The notes under the pieces were generated by a model. The model did not search any database and was not told the origin of the DNA. It was given only the letters and a program-made list of their open reading frames with translations. This document shows, one piece after another, positions 23,731-36,100 of a stretch of 64,000 nt of DNA. The position numbers were made by a program, and so were the translations under genes. The stretch comes from Antedon mediterranea (Eukaryota > Echinodermata > Crinoidea > Comatulida > Antedonidae): positions 4,090,001 through 4,154,000 of the forward strand of contig NC_092679.1 in NCBI RefSeq assembly GCF_964355755.1. Reading direction: 5' to 3'. Position 1 is the first letter of the stretch, and the number at the start of each line of letters is the position of its first letter.

Positions 23731-23759
23731 CTGTTTATTTACCGGTGTTTAAACCTCAT

Positions 23760-25274
23760 CATACATATATAAACTAATAAGTAGATTTATTTGGTTTTTC
23801 CGTATACATATCCATATTTGGGTTACATAAGGTGTACCACATGGTTGAGAATATATAAATAATCAGAAGATGCACACAAAGAGGCATGTAAAGCTTTTAC
23901 ATCAAAGAATATCTAAACAAATATTAATAATAATCTTCGGATGATAGATTTTGATCTCGGTAACACAAATAATGATACAGCTTCAACATTTAAAAAAAGG
24001 TGAAACAGTTCAAACTTTATCGGAAAAAAAAGTGCGCGTCCTCCTGGCCTTGGGGATTTATGAAACGCTTAAAATGCTCTGAGTTTCGACTATTCTAAAG
24101 AATTTAAGGTACCTTCGAGGTCTGAAGAGGATAGGAATTTAAGGTACGTTAGCTGATTGTGCGGCGTAAAAAAAAATTTAATTAATTTTATTAAATCGAG
24201 CGGTGATCACGTAATTTTTCATATTGCGCGCCGTGCGAAAAGCTTGTTAGATTCCTGGCCATAACAAATATACGCTCATAATTTGGCACAGATACGACCT
24301 CCCAATATTCGACCCTCACTGAGAAGCAACACTGTTGTTATTTCTGTATTTGTACTAAAATTCAATTTTAGGTGTTTCTTCCTGTTCCTGTATTTCAAAA
24401 GTTCAAATCTCTGTATTTGTCTCATTTAGTAGGTAGTTAAAAGTTTCAATATTGGTCATCTCAGGTCATTTCAATAAATGTATCTTTATTCATCCCTCAT
24501 TGGACAACTAAAATATAAATTACGAATTTGTAAGTTTTGTGTTGGAGAGACACACCTTACCGGTGACAGCGTTTTTTTCAATGCCTTTGTCTCTCCTCGG
24601 CTTCGTGTCTTGTACTTCATATATATATTTCTATGTTTAGTAGTTATTATTTCATGTTTATTGCCGAAATGAATAAAATAAAAATAAAATAAAATAAATA
24701 TACAATTTATGGAGTATTTGCACAAAATTTTGATTACCCCGATTTATGGTGTACTTGCACAAAAGTCAATATTTTATTTGATAGTCATTTATTGGATACA
24801 GTATTTGCAAAATCAATATATATTACACTGGCACTGCCTATAGTATTATTATGGGCGTATACTGTGCTAAATGTGAATTGTTGTTTCCCCTCACAAAGAT
24901 ATGTTTTGAGTATTTAATTAAAAGGTTACAAAGTGTCATGGTAATTCCCGTTTTGTCGTTTATATGAGTTGAAAACGTTAAAGATGGAAAGTTTGTAAAA
25001 AGTGCAACAATTTAGGTAATTCCCCCATTTAGTTTTATAAAAAAGTAAAATAATTGTTCTTTCCCAAAAAATTGAAACGAAAAATTATTATTATTATAGG
25101 GAAACACGACTGTTGTGTTTTTGTGTGTTTGTACGATATTTGATTCTGGTTGACTTATATAAGGTATATACCTTGCTGGAAAATACCAACGATGTTTTGT
25201 ATTAGTTTATTTACTGTCGCGGTTAGCATACTGTCGATTTCGTCTCTGCAATATAAATAAGTCGGTATTACAGT
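23760..25274. other. Intergenic, with a possible LINE 3' tail
   Basis: Upstream of gene 1. The part 24440-24702 ends ATTGCCGAAATGAATAAAAT followed by an A-rich AAATA repeat, typical of a non-LTR retrotransposon 3' end; this is a weak call. The rest shows no exon. Confidence 0.35.
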
Positions 25275-25510
25275 ATGCTTACTCAATCTTGGGCGTAACC
25301 ATTTAATTTCTGCACTTTAAAGATGTTAGCCAAGTATTTTCGGACCTGAATATGAAATCGCTGTCGCTTTGTCAGATTATATTTGGTATTCGCCATTCAT
25401 ATTTCCGATTACTAATTTGTGTGGTTGTTGCAGCCATCTTTATGGACTTGAAATATTTAGTTGAAAATACTAGTAAATATAGGTTTAACTTAACACTGGG
25501 ATGCACTCAA
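25275..25510 (-). pseudogene. Decayed duplicate of calpain-like exon 1
   Basis: It aligns by eye with 755-1010: CACTCTTGGGCGTAGCCATT versus CTCAATCTTGGGCGTAACC, GTTAGCCAAGTATTTTC in both, GAATATGGAACCGCTGTCC versus GAATATGAAATCGCTGTCG, GCAGCCATCTT at the start codon, and TACTAGTAAATA plus GGTTTAACT upstream. The middle of the exon, including FEDPCFKA, is lost, so it cannot encode the N-terminus. It is a relic of a segment that once contained the calpain first exon and its upstream flank. Confidence 0.7.
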
Positions 25511-26485
25511 ACATATAGCTACAAATACCGAAGAGACACCTACATTGCCGCACCAGCCTAACCGTTATTTCTCATGGGCCAAAACTGTTGAACTTTTTTC
25601 CTGTTTTCCTGAACTGCAATTACTGTAAATAATTTTAAAATAAGAATTCCGTTCCCTTTGTAAATAATTATTAATTTGACATCACAAGCTTTTAGCTGAA
25701 AACTAACATGTAGTAGAACTTCTACCATGATCAGTGATACTAAACTGATTAGTTAGAAATAGTCTGCGTCTGTAGGAATTGTAATAGTGATGGTATTATA
25801 TCTATATTATAACGAGCTTGGATAAACAATGAATCTGAATCTACTGCCTCTCCGCTGAAAATTCAGCTTCGTATATCTCTTATACCAGTTTTGTCCAATC
25901 GGATCTTTCGTTTGCTAGTTGTTTAAGTTGTTTGATGTTTTTCTTGGTTTTTAATTGTCCGGGATACTTGATGTTTGTGTTCTGCTTATAAATGGTGATA
26001 GGTCGTTACTGAGAGTTATTGGTTCTCGGTCTTCCTCAAAATTTTATATTCGTAATGTTGCTGAAATAATAGCTTAATGCTGTGTTAGCTGGTGTACATG
26101 GGTCAAGTTAAAAGTTCAATTGTAAGAATATCATTATTTAGGCCTGTCGTAAAAATATAATTCATTTAATTCATTGACTGTTTTTAGATACAGAACGACA
26201 AAATGCCACTGAACAAGTTCTCAAAATTGGCAGTGGACGTGCCAGTCGACTTGCGCATGCACATACCATAACAATGACGTCATAGTGTCAGTCGACATAG
26301 TGGACGTGCAAATAGAAATTAATAAAAATAATATAAACAGGGTTGTTGACCTTGCTTTCAAAATTCATTGGAGCTTGGTTTACGCATCGACGGATGTGCG
26401 GATGATACAGATCGCGTCCTGATTGGTCAAATTACTTACGGCGCACATACATTATTATTTGTGTGAGGTTAGCAAAACAATCATG
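25511..26485. other. Intergenic, nothing recognised
   Basis: No exon, repeat family or RNA gene was recognised. A short pair of inverted words around GTCGACTTGCGCATGC / AGTCGACATAGTGGACGTGC lies at about 26238-26310. Confidence 0.4.
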
Positions 26486-26617
26486 TAAGCTCTGTCTACA
26501 CTATCAAACTTTATGTGACAAAACAATTTTATATGCCTATATTTAGACACAGTGATGTCACGTCAGTACCACATTTGGGCACATCACATCATAGTGTTGA
26601 CTGTTGACAGAGCTTTA
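26486..26617. mobile_element. Palindromic MITE, family A copy 3
   Basis: Left end TAAGCTCTGTCTACACTATC; right end GACAGAGCTTTA. The right terminal repeat is degraded (ATAGTGTTGACTGTTGACAG). Non-coding, about 130 bp. Confidence 0.75.
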
Positions 26618-26624
26618 GAAATCT

Positions 26625-27236
26625 AAGTAAAAACATCTTAAACAAGAGTGAGTATATATTTTATTTATATTTCAAACATTTATATAATTAAAATCATTAC
26701 AATATTATATATTCTATTATTACCTTTTAGATATTTGATTTCTATTATTTCCCGTACTAAATACACAACGTTTTTAACAGAGATCATGCCTAATTCCGAA
26801 ATTCGGGAATATGCCGAGCAGATTGGTAAACATTAAGCATGCGCTGATATTACTCTTTATACGCTCTATTTCTTCTAGTTTGTGTGAAATATGTAGCTAT
26901 ATCGCTCATTCAAAACCACATTTAGTAGACGGAGTAAGTACAGGAATTTTGTTTATATCAAAAACACAATATTATTATATTCTACAGCAAGGTACTATCT
27001 ATTATGCCAATAGTATACGTATATGTAAATGTGAATGATTATTAGTGTATACTCATAACTATAGTATAAATCTAAAAGGTCATACAGTAATTATATTTTG
27101 GTTTATGAAAATGTGTACGCGGAGTACTATAAGGCAGAGAAACGAAATATATTATCAAGATAATAATTTAAATTTCTGAAGTTTTCACTTGATTGGATAT
27201 TGTCAATGCATTCTATGGTTTCTGTATCTTCTTCAC
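26625..27236 (-). repeat. Paralogous 3' flank of gene 2 (matches gene 3 flank)
   Basis: Shares with 54815-55318 the words ACAAGAGTGAGTATAT, ATCGCTCATTCAAAAC, CAAGGTACTATCTATTATGC and ATGTAAATGTGAAT in the same order. It therefore belongs to the duplicated unit and shows that the gene 2/gene 3 duplication extends at least 0.5 kb past the stop codon. Confidence 0.7.
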
Positions 27237-27289
27237 CTACCACGCACGTTTCCGGATCATCGTCTCATCTAGGTCATTCTTATCGTTTA
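27237..27289 (-). CDS. Gene 2 last exon: frameshifted, tyrosine-less cytoplasmic tail
   Basis: After the acceptor (TTCCATAG) the tail reads [17 protein letters not shown]-stop. Relative to gene 3 (NDLDKMMDRLETKCVEEE), one base is missing after the DET/DKM codons; the sequence downstream of the stop still resembles the old frame ([20 protein letters not shown]). A further deletion removes the codons equivalent to NENVYTT of gene 3. The tail therefore has no tyrosine in either frame. Confidence 0.7.
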
Positions 27290-27581
27290 CTATGGAAACA
27301 AAATGGCAGAATAATAGCAATATTGTCCGGTTTTAGTTTTCAGAAGTATATTCTGTTTTATTATTTAATATATATATATTTTTCTGGCTGTTTTACTTTG
27401 TCGTTTTGATTTACCTTTTTGTTTATTTTTTTTTTGTATCTCCATTGAGATCCAGCCACTGATACCCACAGCATTGTCATTTTTTCAGTGCTTATTTTTT
27501 TTGTATCTGCATTGAGATCCTGCCACTGATACCCACAGCATTGTCATTTCTCAGTAATTTGCCTTTTAGATATATAGATAT

Positions 27582-27675
<94 letters not shown>

Positions 27676-30105
27676 AATCAAGATCAAATAAGTTAAAACT
27701 GCCTCAATATAGATTTATTTTAACGACATGTTTCGGGCATAGCCCATCATCAGGTGAAAAGAATTGTAACAAAGGATAACATATATAAGTCACAAAATTA
27801 CATAATAAAACAAATCAACGAATCAAAGATGTTAACAAACAAAAGGCATAGTTATAAAGGCACGCCTCCAAAAGCTATGGTGTACAAAGCAGGAATGGTT
27901 GCTTATAAAGCAGGAAATTTAAAACAAAGACAAAAGCTTCAAGTGTAAATAATTGTTAATATGTGAATGTCTCTGGCAAAATTAATGTTTAAAGGATCTA
28001 AATTGTACATTTATGCCGGTAGGGGCAAGAGTGCCAAGCTTTACAATTATTCTTTCTTCTATAATTCTACGAGATGTCTCAGAACCATTACATACTTTAA
28101 CACCAGAAATAGTAATATCCGAAAGGGAATGCTCATTATTACAAAAATGGGTGGCTACAGGTAATCCGGGAGTCTTTAGTTTAATAGACCTTAAAAATAC
28201 CTAAAATACACAAGACTAACAGTCCTGGTAGACCTATTGTTTCCGCTTGTAACGCGCCTACAGTTGTTATTAGCGAGTTCTTGGATGGAATCTTGAAGCC
28301 AATTGTACAAAATTTGCCAACCTACATCAAAGATAGCAAAGAAGCTGTAGTTTTGTTTAAAGATTATACATTTTCATCTGAGAGTGCTTATCTTTTTACA
28401 ATGGATGTTACGGCCTTATACACATCAATTCCTATTCAAGATGGACTTAGCGCAATGAGACATTTTATTGAACTAGATAATTCAATTAAATATCCCGCAT
28501 CGACAATACTACGTCTCGCTGAACTTGTACCTAATACTACAGCCTTCAACTTCAATGGAAAGTTTTTTCGGCAAGTTTCTGGGATAAGCATGGGTACAAA
28601 AATGGGACCTAACTTTGCTTGCCTCTTTATGGGGTATTTTGAGCAGAATGTGTTACGAGATTATAAGGGAAAGAAACCAGATTTATTCAAACGGTATATT
28701 GATGATTGTGTTGGTGTTATGTCGGGAACTTTAGATGAACTTAATGAGTTCATTAACTTTGTGAACAATTTTCATCCTGCTATAAAGTTTACTCATGAAA
28801 TTTCTGACAAGTGTGTGCCTTTCCTTGATATTAGTTTATCTATTGATAAACCTGGTCTTTCTACATCCGTCCACTACAAAGATACTGACGCGCACACTTA
28901 TCTAAATTACAACTCTTCGCATCCTCCAGCTTGTAAGAATGCTATACCGTATTCGCAACTTGTTAGACTTCGACGTTTATGTAGCGATGATGATGACTTT
29001 AACATCAAAGCATCTGAGATGATCGATTTTTTCAATGCACGCGAATATCCATCTGACATTACTGTGAAATCTCTAAGAAAAGTTTGCCAGTTAACGCACG
29101 AGGACACATTGCAACCTACACATAATACAAATGCTTGTGACCGCATACCTCTAGTCCTCACGTATCATCCTATGAATAAGAAGGTTATTAACATTGTTCG
29201 CGATAACTTTTCAATTTTGACTGAAGATAAATCCGCTACAAAAGATATTTTTCAAGAACCACCCATGATAGCTTACAGACGTGATCAAAGCATTAAAGAC
29301 ACTTTAGTTAAATCTAAATTACAAAACAAAGGTAATGAATCAATTGGAACATTCAAATGTAATAGAAATAGATGTTCGACATGTAATTACGTTTCATGTT
29401 CAAACCAAATAGTAGGACCTTCTGGTAATTATGTGATCACAGATCGTATTACGTGCACCACTAGAAATCTAGTTTATTGTATTTCGTGTACTAAATGTAA
29501 TATGCTTTATATTGGTGAAACTAAACGCAGGTTAGGTGATAGGTTTGTAGAACATTTAAGGTCTATTAAACTAAAGACTCCCGGATTACCTGTAGCCACC
29601 CATTTTTGTAATAATGAGCATTCCCTTTCGGATATTACTATTTCTGGTGTTAAAGTATGTAATGGTTCTGAGACATCTCGTAGAATTATAGAAGAAAGAA
29701 TAATTGTAAAGCTTGGCACTCTTGCCCCTACCGGCATAAATGTACAATTTAGATCCTTTAAACATTAATTTTGCCAGAGACATTCACATATTAACAATTA
29801 TTTACACTTGAAGCTTTTGTCTTTGTTTTAAATTTCCTGCTTTATAAGCAACCATTCCTGCTTTGTACACCATAGCTTTTGGAGGCGTGCCTTTATAACT
29901 ATGCCTTTTGTTTGTTAACATCTTTGATTGGTTGATTTGTTTTATTATGTAATTTTGTGACTTATATATGTTATCCTTTGTTACAATTCTTTTCACCTGA
30001 TGATGGGCTATGCCCGAAACATGTCGTTAAAATAAATCTATATTGAGGCAGTTTTAACTTATTTGATCTTGATTTTTTTCTATATCCTGCCTATGCAGCT
30101 CTTTG

Positions 30106-30151
<46 letters not shown>

Positions 30152-33100
30152 GTGTGTGTGTGTTGTATGATTAGCGGAATCACTTACCTCTATTTATCTT
30201 AATTTTTCTGTGTATGAATAATACTATGAATACCAAGATCAATACAACACATCCTCCACAAACACCGATGATATAAGCCAAATTACTTTCCTTAAAACAA
30301 TTAAAAAGAATATAATGAAGTAATTGTTATTGTTACAAGCAATACTTTGATTCCAAAACGCTAAAAACTATTATCTTTTATATATGCCTATATTTCCAAT
30401 ATAGTAAACGTTGGGGTATAATGTTTAACATAAGTCTGTAACAATTATTTAATTAATTCCTGGAATAACTGTATTTTAATTTCTATCGTATTTATAATTT
30501 CTCAGTTGAAACTGTGCTATTGATTAGCGATCAAAAAGTTTGACAAACAGCAAAATGTGATAAAATGGAATTATTAAAGTACATACTATGAATTCTATAA
30601 TGTTTAACTCCTCTTTGGATTGTGGTGTACTGGAAGAAACTTCAGATAGATAAAGATAAGAATTAATATACATATGCATTTTAAAGTTGTTTGGATACAC
30701 TTTGGTATAACAAAGTTGAGAATCATGTTGACATGTTCTACAAACAATTATTATTTAAACGTGAATATTTCATTGTTATTTTTGCATTCTAAATAGCACA
30801 ACCGATGCCACAAACTATCTTGTTTTCTATGAAATTTTCTAAATTGAGATTAATATACAAACAACGTAGGAGTATTGAAACGGGTGTACTACTACTAAAC
30901 TACTATCAGAACAAATATACTTCTGTAACAAGCCTAATAATGAATTAATTTGTTTGTAATAGTCTTATTTTTGAACTTACGAGGAATGTCACTGCAAATC
31001 CTTGATCCAATATCAGCTTCGGTATAGCCATCACACTTCAGACATTCCGTCTGTCCTCTCTTAGGCTGGTAAAATCCGTGTGCACATTGCTCACACACTG
31101 CATCCTTTCCACGATACGATCCAGGAGGACAGTTTACTAAAGAATATATACGCACAATATTTGTCATATATTGAAGATACCAGTAATACTTACAATTACG
31201 TGAAATGGGATTTAGATAGATACAGAACAGTAATCAGAGGTACATCCTGTCATAGCGTATATTGATTTAGGCCAAACTTACAGCAATGTCTTGATCCAAC
31301 GTCACTATTAATATAACCATCACATTTCAGACATTCTGTTTGTCCTTCTTTGGGCTGGTAAAAACCTACTGGACATTGCTGACAGACGGCAGGCAAGTTA
31401 TTATTTCCACGATACGATCCGGGAGGACAGTTTACTAAAGTAAACAAAGGAAATGCCATTGGTGTTTTTCCCTTTCAAAATATAGATCAAATCAGAAATA
31501 CAGAATAATATGTACAGAACGCAAACAGGCAAGCGATCAGAAACATTAAAGTCCCATTTTTTAGATCTAATTTAAGGTCACAAACTACATTTAATGTGAA
31601 AATAAATAATATGGTACTATTGCGATAACTGTTTTCGTTTTTAAACTGTTAAAAGTGTGAAAAATAAGTCGATTCTAATAATTTAAGCGGTCCGCTATAA
31701 ATCGCAACATGCATTTATATTAAGTTTTCGACCGACTGACGACCCACTTTCGATTGATCGGTAAGGCCAAAACAATGAAGAATAGTAACTTGTCAGCGAA
31801 AATACCGGGTTTTCCCCAATTTGTATAGCTAGCACACGATGTTCGTACGTTACCGATGTTTACCAGCTAGGCCTACAAAACTAAACCTAGCTAGGCTAGG
31901 GACTAAGACTGTCCACGAGAGGACAATCGATTCGTGCATTGTTTCTATTTTTATCATAATTTACCATAAAACGTACAATTAAACAAGAAATGACCTGGTT
32001 GAATGTTTTTTAAATAATATATATGCATTACAACAATTGTAGGGAACGGGTCAAGTAAACTAAAAGATAAAGAACAACTCACCACAAATGTATCCATCGG
32101 CGTGCGCGTATTGATTGTTGGGACATATTGGACCATTTAAACCCGAATTGAAGCCTGTCACTTCAAACACTTCACCTTGATGTTCAAATAGTTCACCTGG
32201 ACTCAGCAAGTTCTGAAGTTGCACAACTTTGTCAAGGATATCGTCAATCTTATCTTTTACCCGTTGCGCCGAATCCTGACGACTTGCTGTTACAATATCA
32301 ATAGATGATGCAGAAGTACTTTTTATTTCGAATGTTATCTTTTTGAGAAATGTTTTCTCTTGTGGATTGGACTCCTGATAGTTGATACGTTTTACTTCAG
32401 GGTCATCATTACTAATGACATTTGTAATAGTATCTTCCAAAGATGCGTTTGGTGACTTGGAAAAGTCTTCTCGATAAAGGTCTATAGTTATATTGTTGGA
32501 GTATTCCGGCATCGATATTTTAAGAATGTGAAGTCTAGCAGCATTTGAAAGCACTCGTCCGTGTTCGTTCCATGCTTTGCACGTATACCATCCATCGTGG
32601 GTAAAATCTGGGCTTAATATCTCAATACTCGAACTATTTTGCCCTTGGATGGATTCCATATCTGATGACAACGACTTCTGAAAATACCATTGATAGTCTG
32701 CTAGTGGCTGAGCTGAGGCTTCACAAGTGAAGTATGCACCTTCGATATTGCCATGTTCAATTTCAGTATCTTGAGGATGCTCGTTGATAATAGGAGCGAA
32801 CTCAACTGTGACGTCACATTGTAACGACGACACTGACGTGACTTCATTGGAAGCCTGGCAGATGTAAGTGCCAGAATGAGATGCGTTTGCCTGTTTTATA
32901 TTTATTGTGTTTGAATTAATTCCACTCAGTATTTGACCATTGAACACCCAAGCAAATGTTGGCAAAGGATTTCCAGTTGCTTGACATGCCAGAGAGAAAC
33001 CCTCTCCTTCGACTGCTATTATTGTTGGTTCTGGATGCTGAATGATTGTAGGCGCTTCTAAGCATACATCATTGGAATCTTTGAGAAAAGCAACCTGATC

Positions 33101-36100
33101 TAATACAGATATCGCGCTTATTTCTGCCTCATCAGCACTTGACAAATTACGGTTAATAAATGTTGATACAAATTCATCGAGTACAACAATATCTTCATAA
33201 CTTTCTCTACCTTCAGACAAATACCTTATAGCAATCAATTCAGTCGTTAAACAGTCGTAAAACCCTTGGCAGTCCGTCAGGCCACTGGAGTTATAAGTAT
33301 ACGTGTTCATTACAATTTCCCATTTAGTTACAATATCAGCCTCAAGTAATGATTTTGTGTTGTTTGCTTTCATCTTTGCAGAATCAATAACTTTTGTTAA
33401 AGCATTTTGTTCAACTCCGTCATCTTGATCGACGTCTTCTAAATCATTCATTGTCAGGTTGAAATACAGTAATGCACTGCTATTTACAACACGTGGCGAT
33501 GTTGATGATAGATTGTATAAGTAGTCATTTTGAAACTTCTCTTCATTTTCTAATGCATCAGTATTAGCAGCTTTGCTAATATTTACTATCTCTCGCAGCA
33601 TTTGGAATGAGGTTTCAATAAAACCCAGTATGTCGTTATAGTCTGCGCACCTTTCTTCATTCTGAACGACTCTTTGATCTCTCTGAAGACTGCTGGTAAT
33701 GTTGAGATCTAGTGAGTCATTGGTTAGAGTATAAGATAATGTTTGCATAGGTGGTTGTTCAATTATGATAATAGTATCGCGTTTCTTTCGAAGTCCAATG
33801 TGTCTCGTGTCTCTTCTTCTTCTAATTGATCTTGATACATCACCAAACAGTTCTTCTGTAATGAAGAGTGCAGCATTTTCAATAGTATAATTCAAATTGT
33901 TGACGTCAATGAATACTTGAATCTGTACTGGAGTGGCTGACAGCGTTAAGGAACAGACTATTGGAATGGTAGTGGTGTCTTCTTCAACTAGATCAATGTT
34001 AAATTGTAATTCTTCTAACTTTAAACTGTCTTCGAGCGATCCGTTGATTTGGTGTTGCTTTATGATCAGCCCTGCTTCAACATCGTTACGTATTTTGGTC
34101 AATGCATCTTGAGTATTGTTCAGATTTCTCTGTAGTGCCAACACTCTGTCTGATACTACCTTATGTTTGTTCAATGCATCATCAAGTTCGATTGCAGCTT
34201 CATTCAATGCTGCTTCTGCAACTGATGCAAGTAAAACAGCATTATCGAACTCTTCAATTGGTAGAGCGAGGTCAGGTGTTCCTTCTTGTATTTTACCAAA
34301 TAATTGACTTCGATATTTTCGGCATTGTTCGTTACTTTTAACACAACTTGCATTCGAAATTTGTACACTACAAGGAACTTCTTCTGTTTCAAATGTTGTT
34401 ATTTGACCCACGACCTCATTCCTGATACAAGTGCTACAAGACTGAAAAATAACTGTTATCGTAACGTCCTTTAGACACTCTCTACAACATTCACCTTTTG
34501 TATACGAAACTCGACTGCCCCTCTTTACTGAAGTTACTAAATTTATTGCCCCACTAAGATAGTTACCAGTATAAATGTTGAAAGCCGCTGTAACAATTTT
34601 GACTAAATTAAAACTGGTTTTCTTAACCGCTGTTGGGATCCAACAAATCCAGCAACAACTAGTTTTTTCTTTAACAACGGTTGATTCGTCTCTTTCACTA
34701 CAACATTTGTATGGTACCGATGCATAAACTTTTTCTGTAAAATTAACAATTTTACTTCCTGGTACACATACCCCACTGCATTCCTCAATTACACATATTT
34801 TTTTCAAGTTTTTTTCTAAATCCTTTATTGTATCATTGCGCGCATTTTCCAATGACCGACGTGCACTTTCAACTGCAATATTTGCTGCCACAACGTCTTC
34901 AACTGCAGAATCATGTTTTTGTCTTGCTTTAACAACATTATCATTTTGTACAGCTTCGTCTTCCAATGCATCATCTAATCTTTTTGTTGCTGTTTCAACA
35001 GACTTGGAAGCTTGGCTCAGCCTTTGTTCACTATCATCAACTGATTTCTCAGAAATTGAGAGAATTTTGTTTTTGAGGATTCTTCCCAATGATAATGGTC
35101 CTTCAGCAGCAATGTAACCATTTACAGATAGAACCATTGACTCGAATGAGCTCAATTCTGAAGTAGCATTTCCAACCATATCAAATAAGCCCCAAAGTTT
35201 ACCAGAAAAACTAAAATAGGTCTCCATCATTTTCAGTAACATAGTTGTCTCTTGTTCGATTCCAAGGAGTTCGACATACACTGGAATACTTCCTTGCCAG
35301 TAGTTGCTGCTGGATTCAAATGTTAAACTCAATTGCGATCCAGTCTTGATACGGATGAACTGATTGAGAATCTCAGTACTAAAGTACTCTCCTGATATCC
35401 AGACGGTCTGTGTGTGTTGAAACTCTTTCTTCACAGAATGCAAGACTTCTACCTCTAACGATGGAAAGCAAAGAAATGGTGACAGACAAACTTCCGAGAA
35501 AAGGCGAAAACCTGACCCAGAAGTACTTTCATAAGCGAAAACATTTTGTACTTCAATAAGAACTTGATTGCTGAGATTCTCTAATCGTCTGATCATATTT
35601 AGAACAGTGCTTGGATGGGAATTGCTAAGCAGTACATCATTGGCATTCCAGAGAGTTGTCAAAGTTAATTTAGACTGCATACGTATTTCAGCCAAAGAGT
35701 TGGCAATCAGTTTCAAATCTTGCTGTAATAACGCTGGGAAATAATTTTTAATAGTGGCACTCAAATCAGCGACTACAGATTTCAGATCATAATACAAATT
35801 ATCAAAGCCATCAACCATCAACTGCTCAGCCATTGCATTTAGTTGGGGCGATAGGTTTTGTAGATCATATATAATGTCTGTCATGCTGTTAAGATCAGTC
35901 GGAAGTTCCAACTTCGGTGACAAGTCATAGTCCACAAACACCTCTACATTTGGCTGGTCTGTCTTAAGCAACCAGGAGAAAGGTGTGTTGTCAAAAACAC
36001 CAAATGACGTCGATGATTCCATCCTTATTCCTCGATCAGATGAAAATGACCCATCTACCAAAAAATCTAAATAGACAACAATTAACTTTTATAAAATTAG

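Larger units (their letters stand above)
27671..30078 (+). mobile_element. Penelope-like element PLE-2 with ~520-bp inverted terminal repeats
   Basis: 2.4 kb, inserted in the last intron of gene 2, between TA-rich tracts. The left arm (27671-28193) is the near-perfect inverse of the right arm (29558-30078). The arm includes the end of the GIY-YIG coding region, the 3' UTR and a hammerhead motif. Between them lies an open RT/GIY-YIG frame. Near-identity of the arms and the unbroken frame point to a young copy, though truncated at its 5' end. Confidence 0.9.

Noticed and set aside
27754-28204. Small plus-strand open frames identical to minus-strand frames at 29586-29996
   Set aside because: They are mirror images of the PLE-2 3' end in the inverted arms, not genes.
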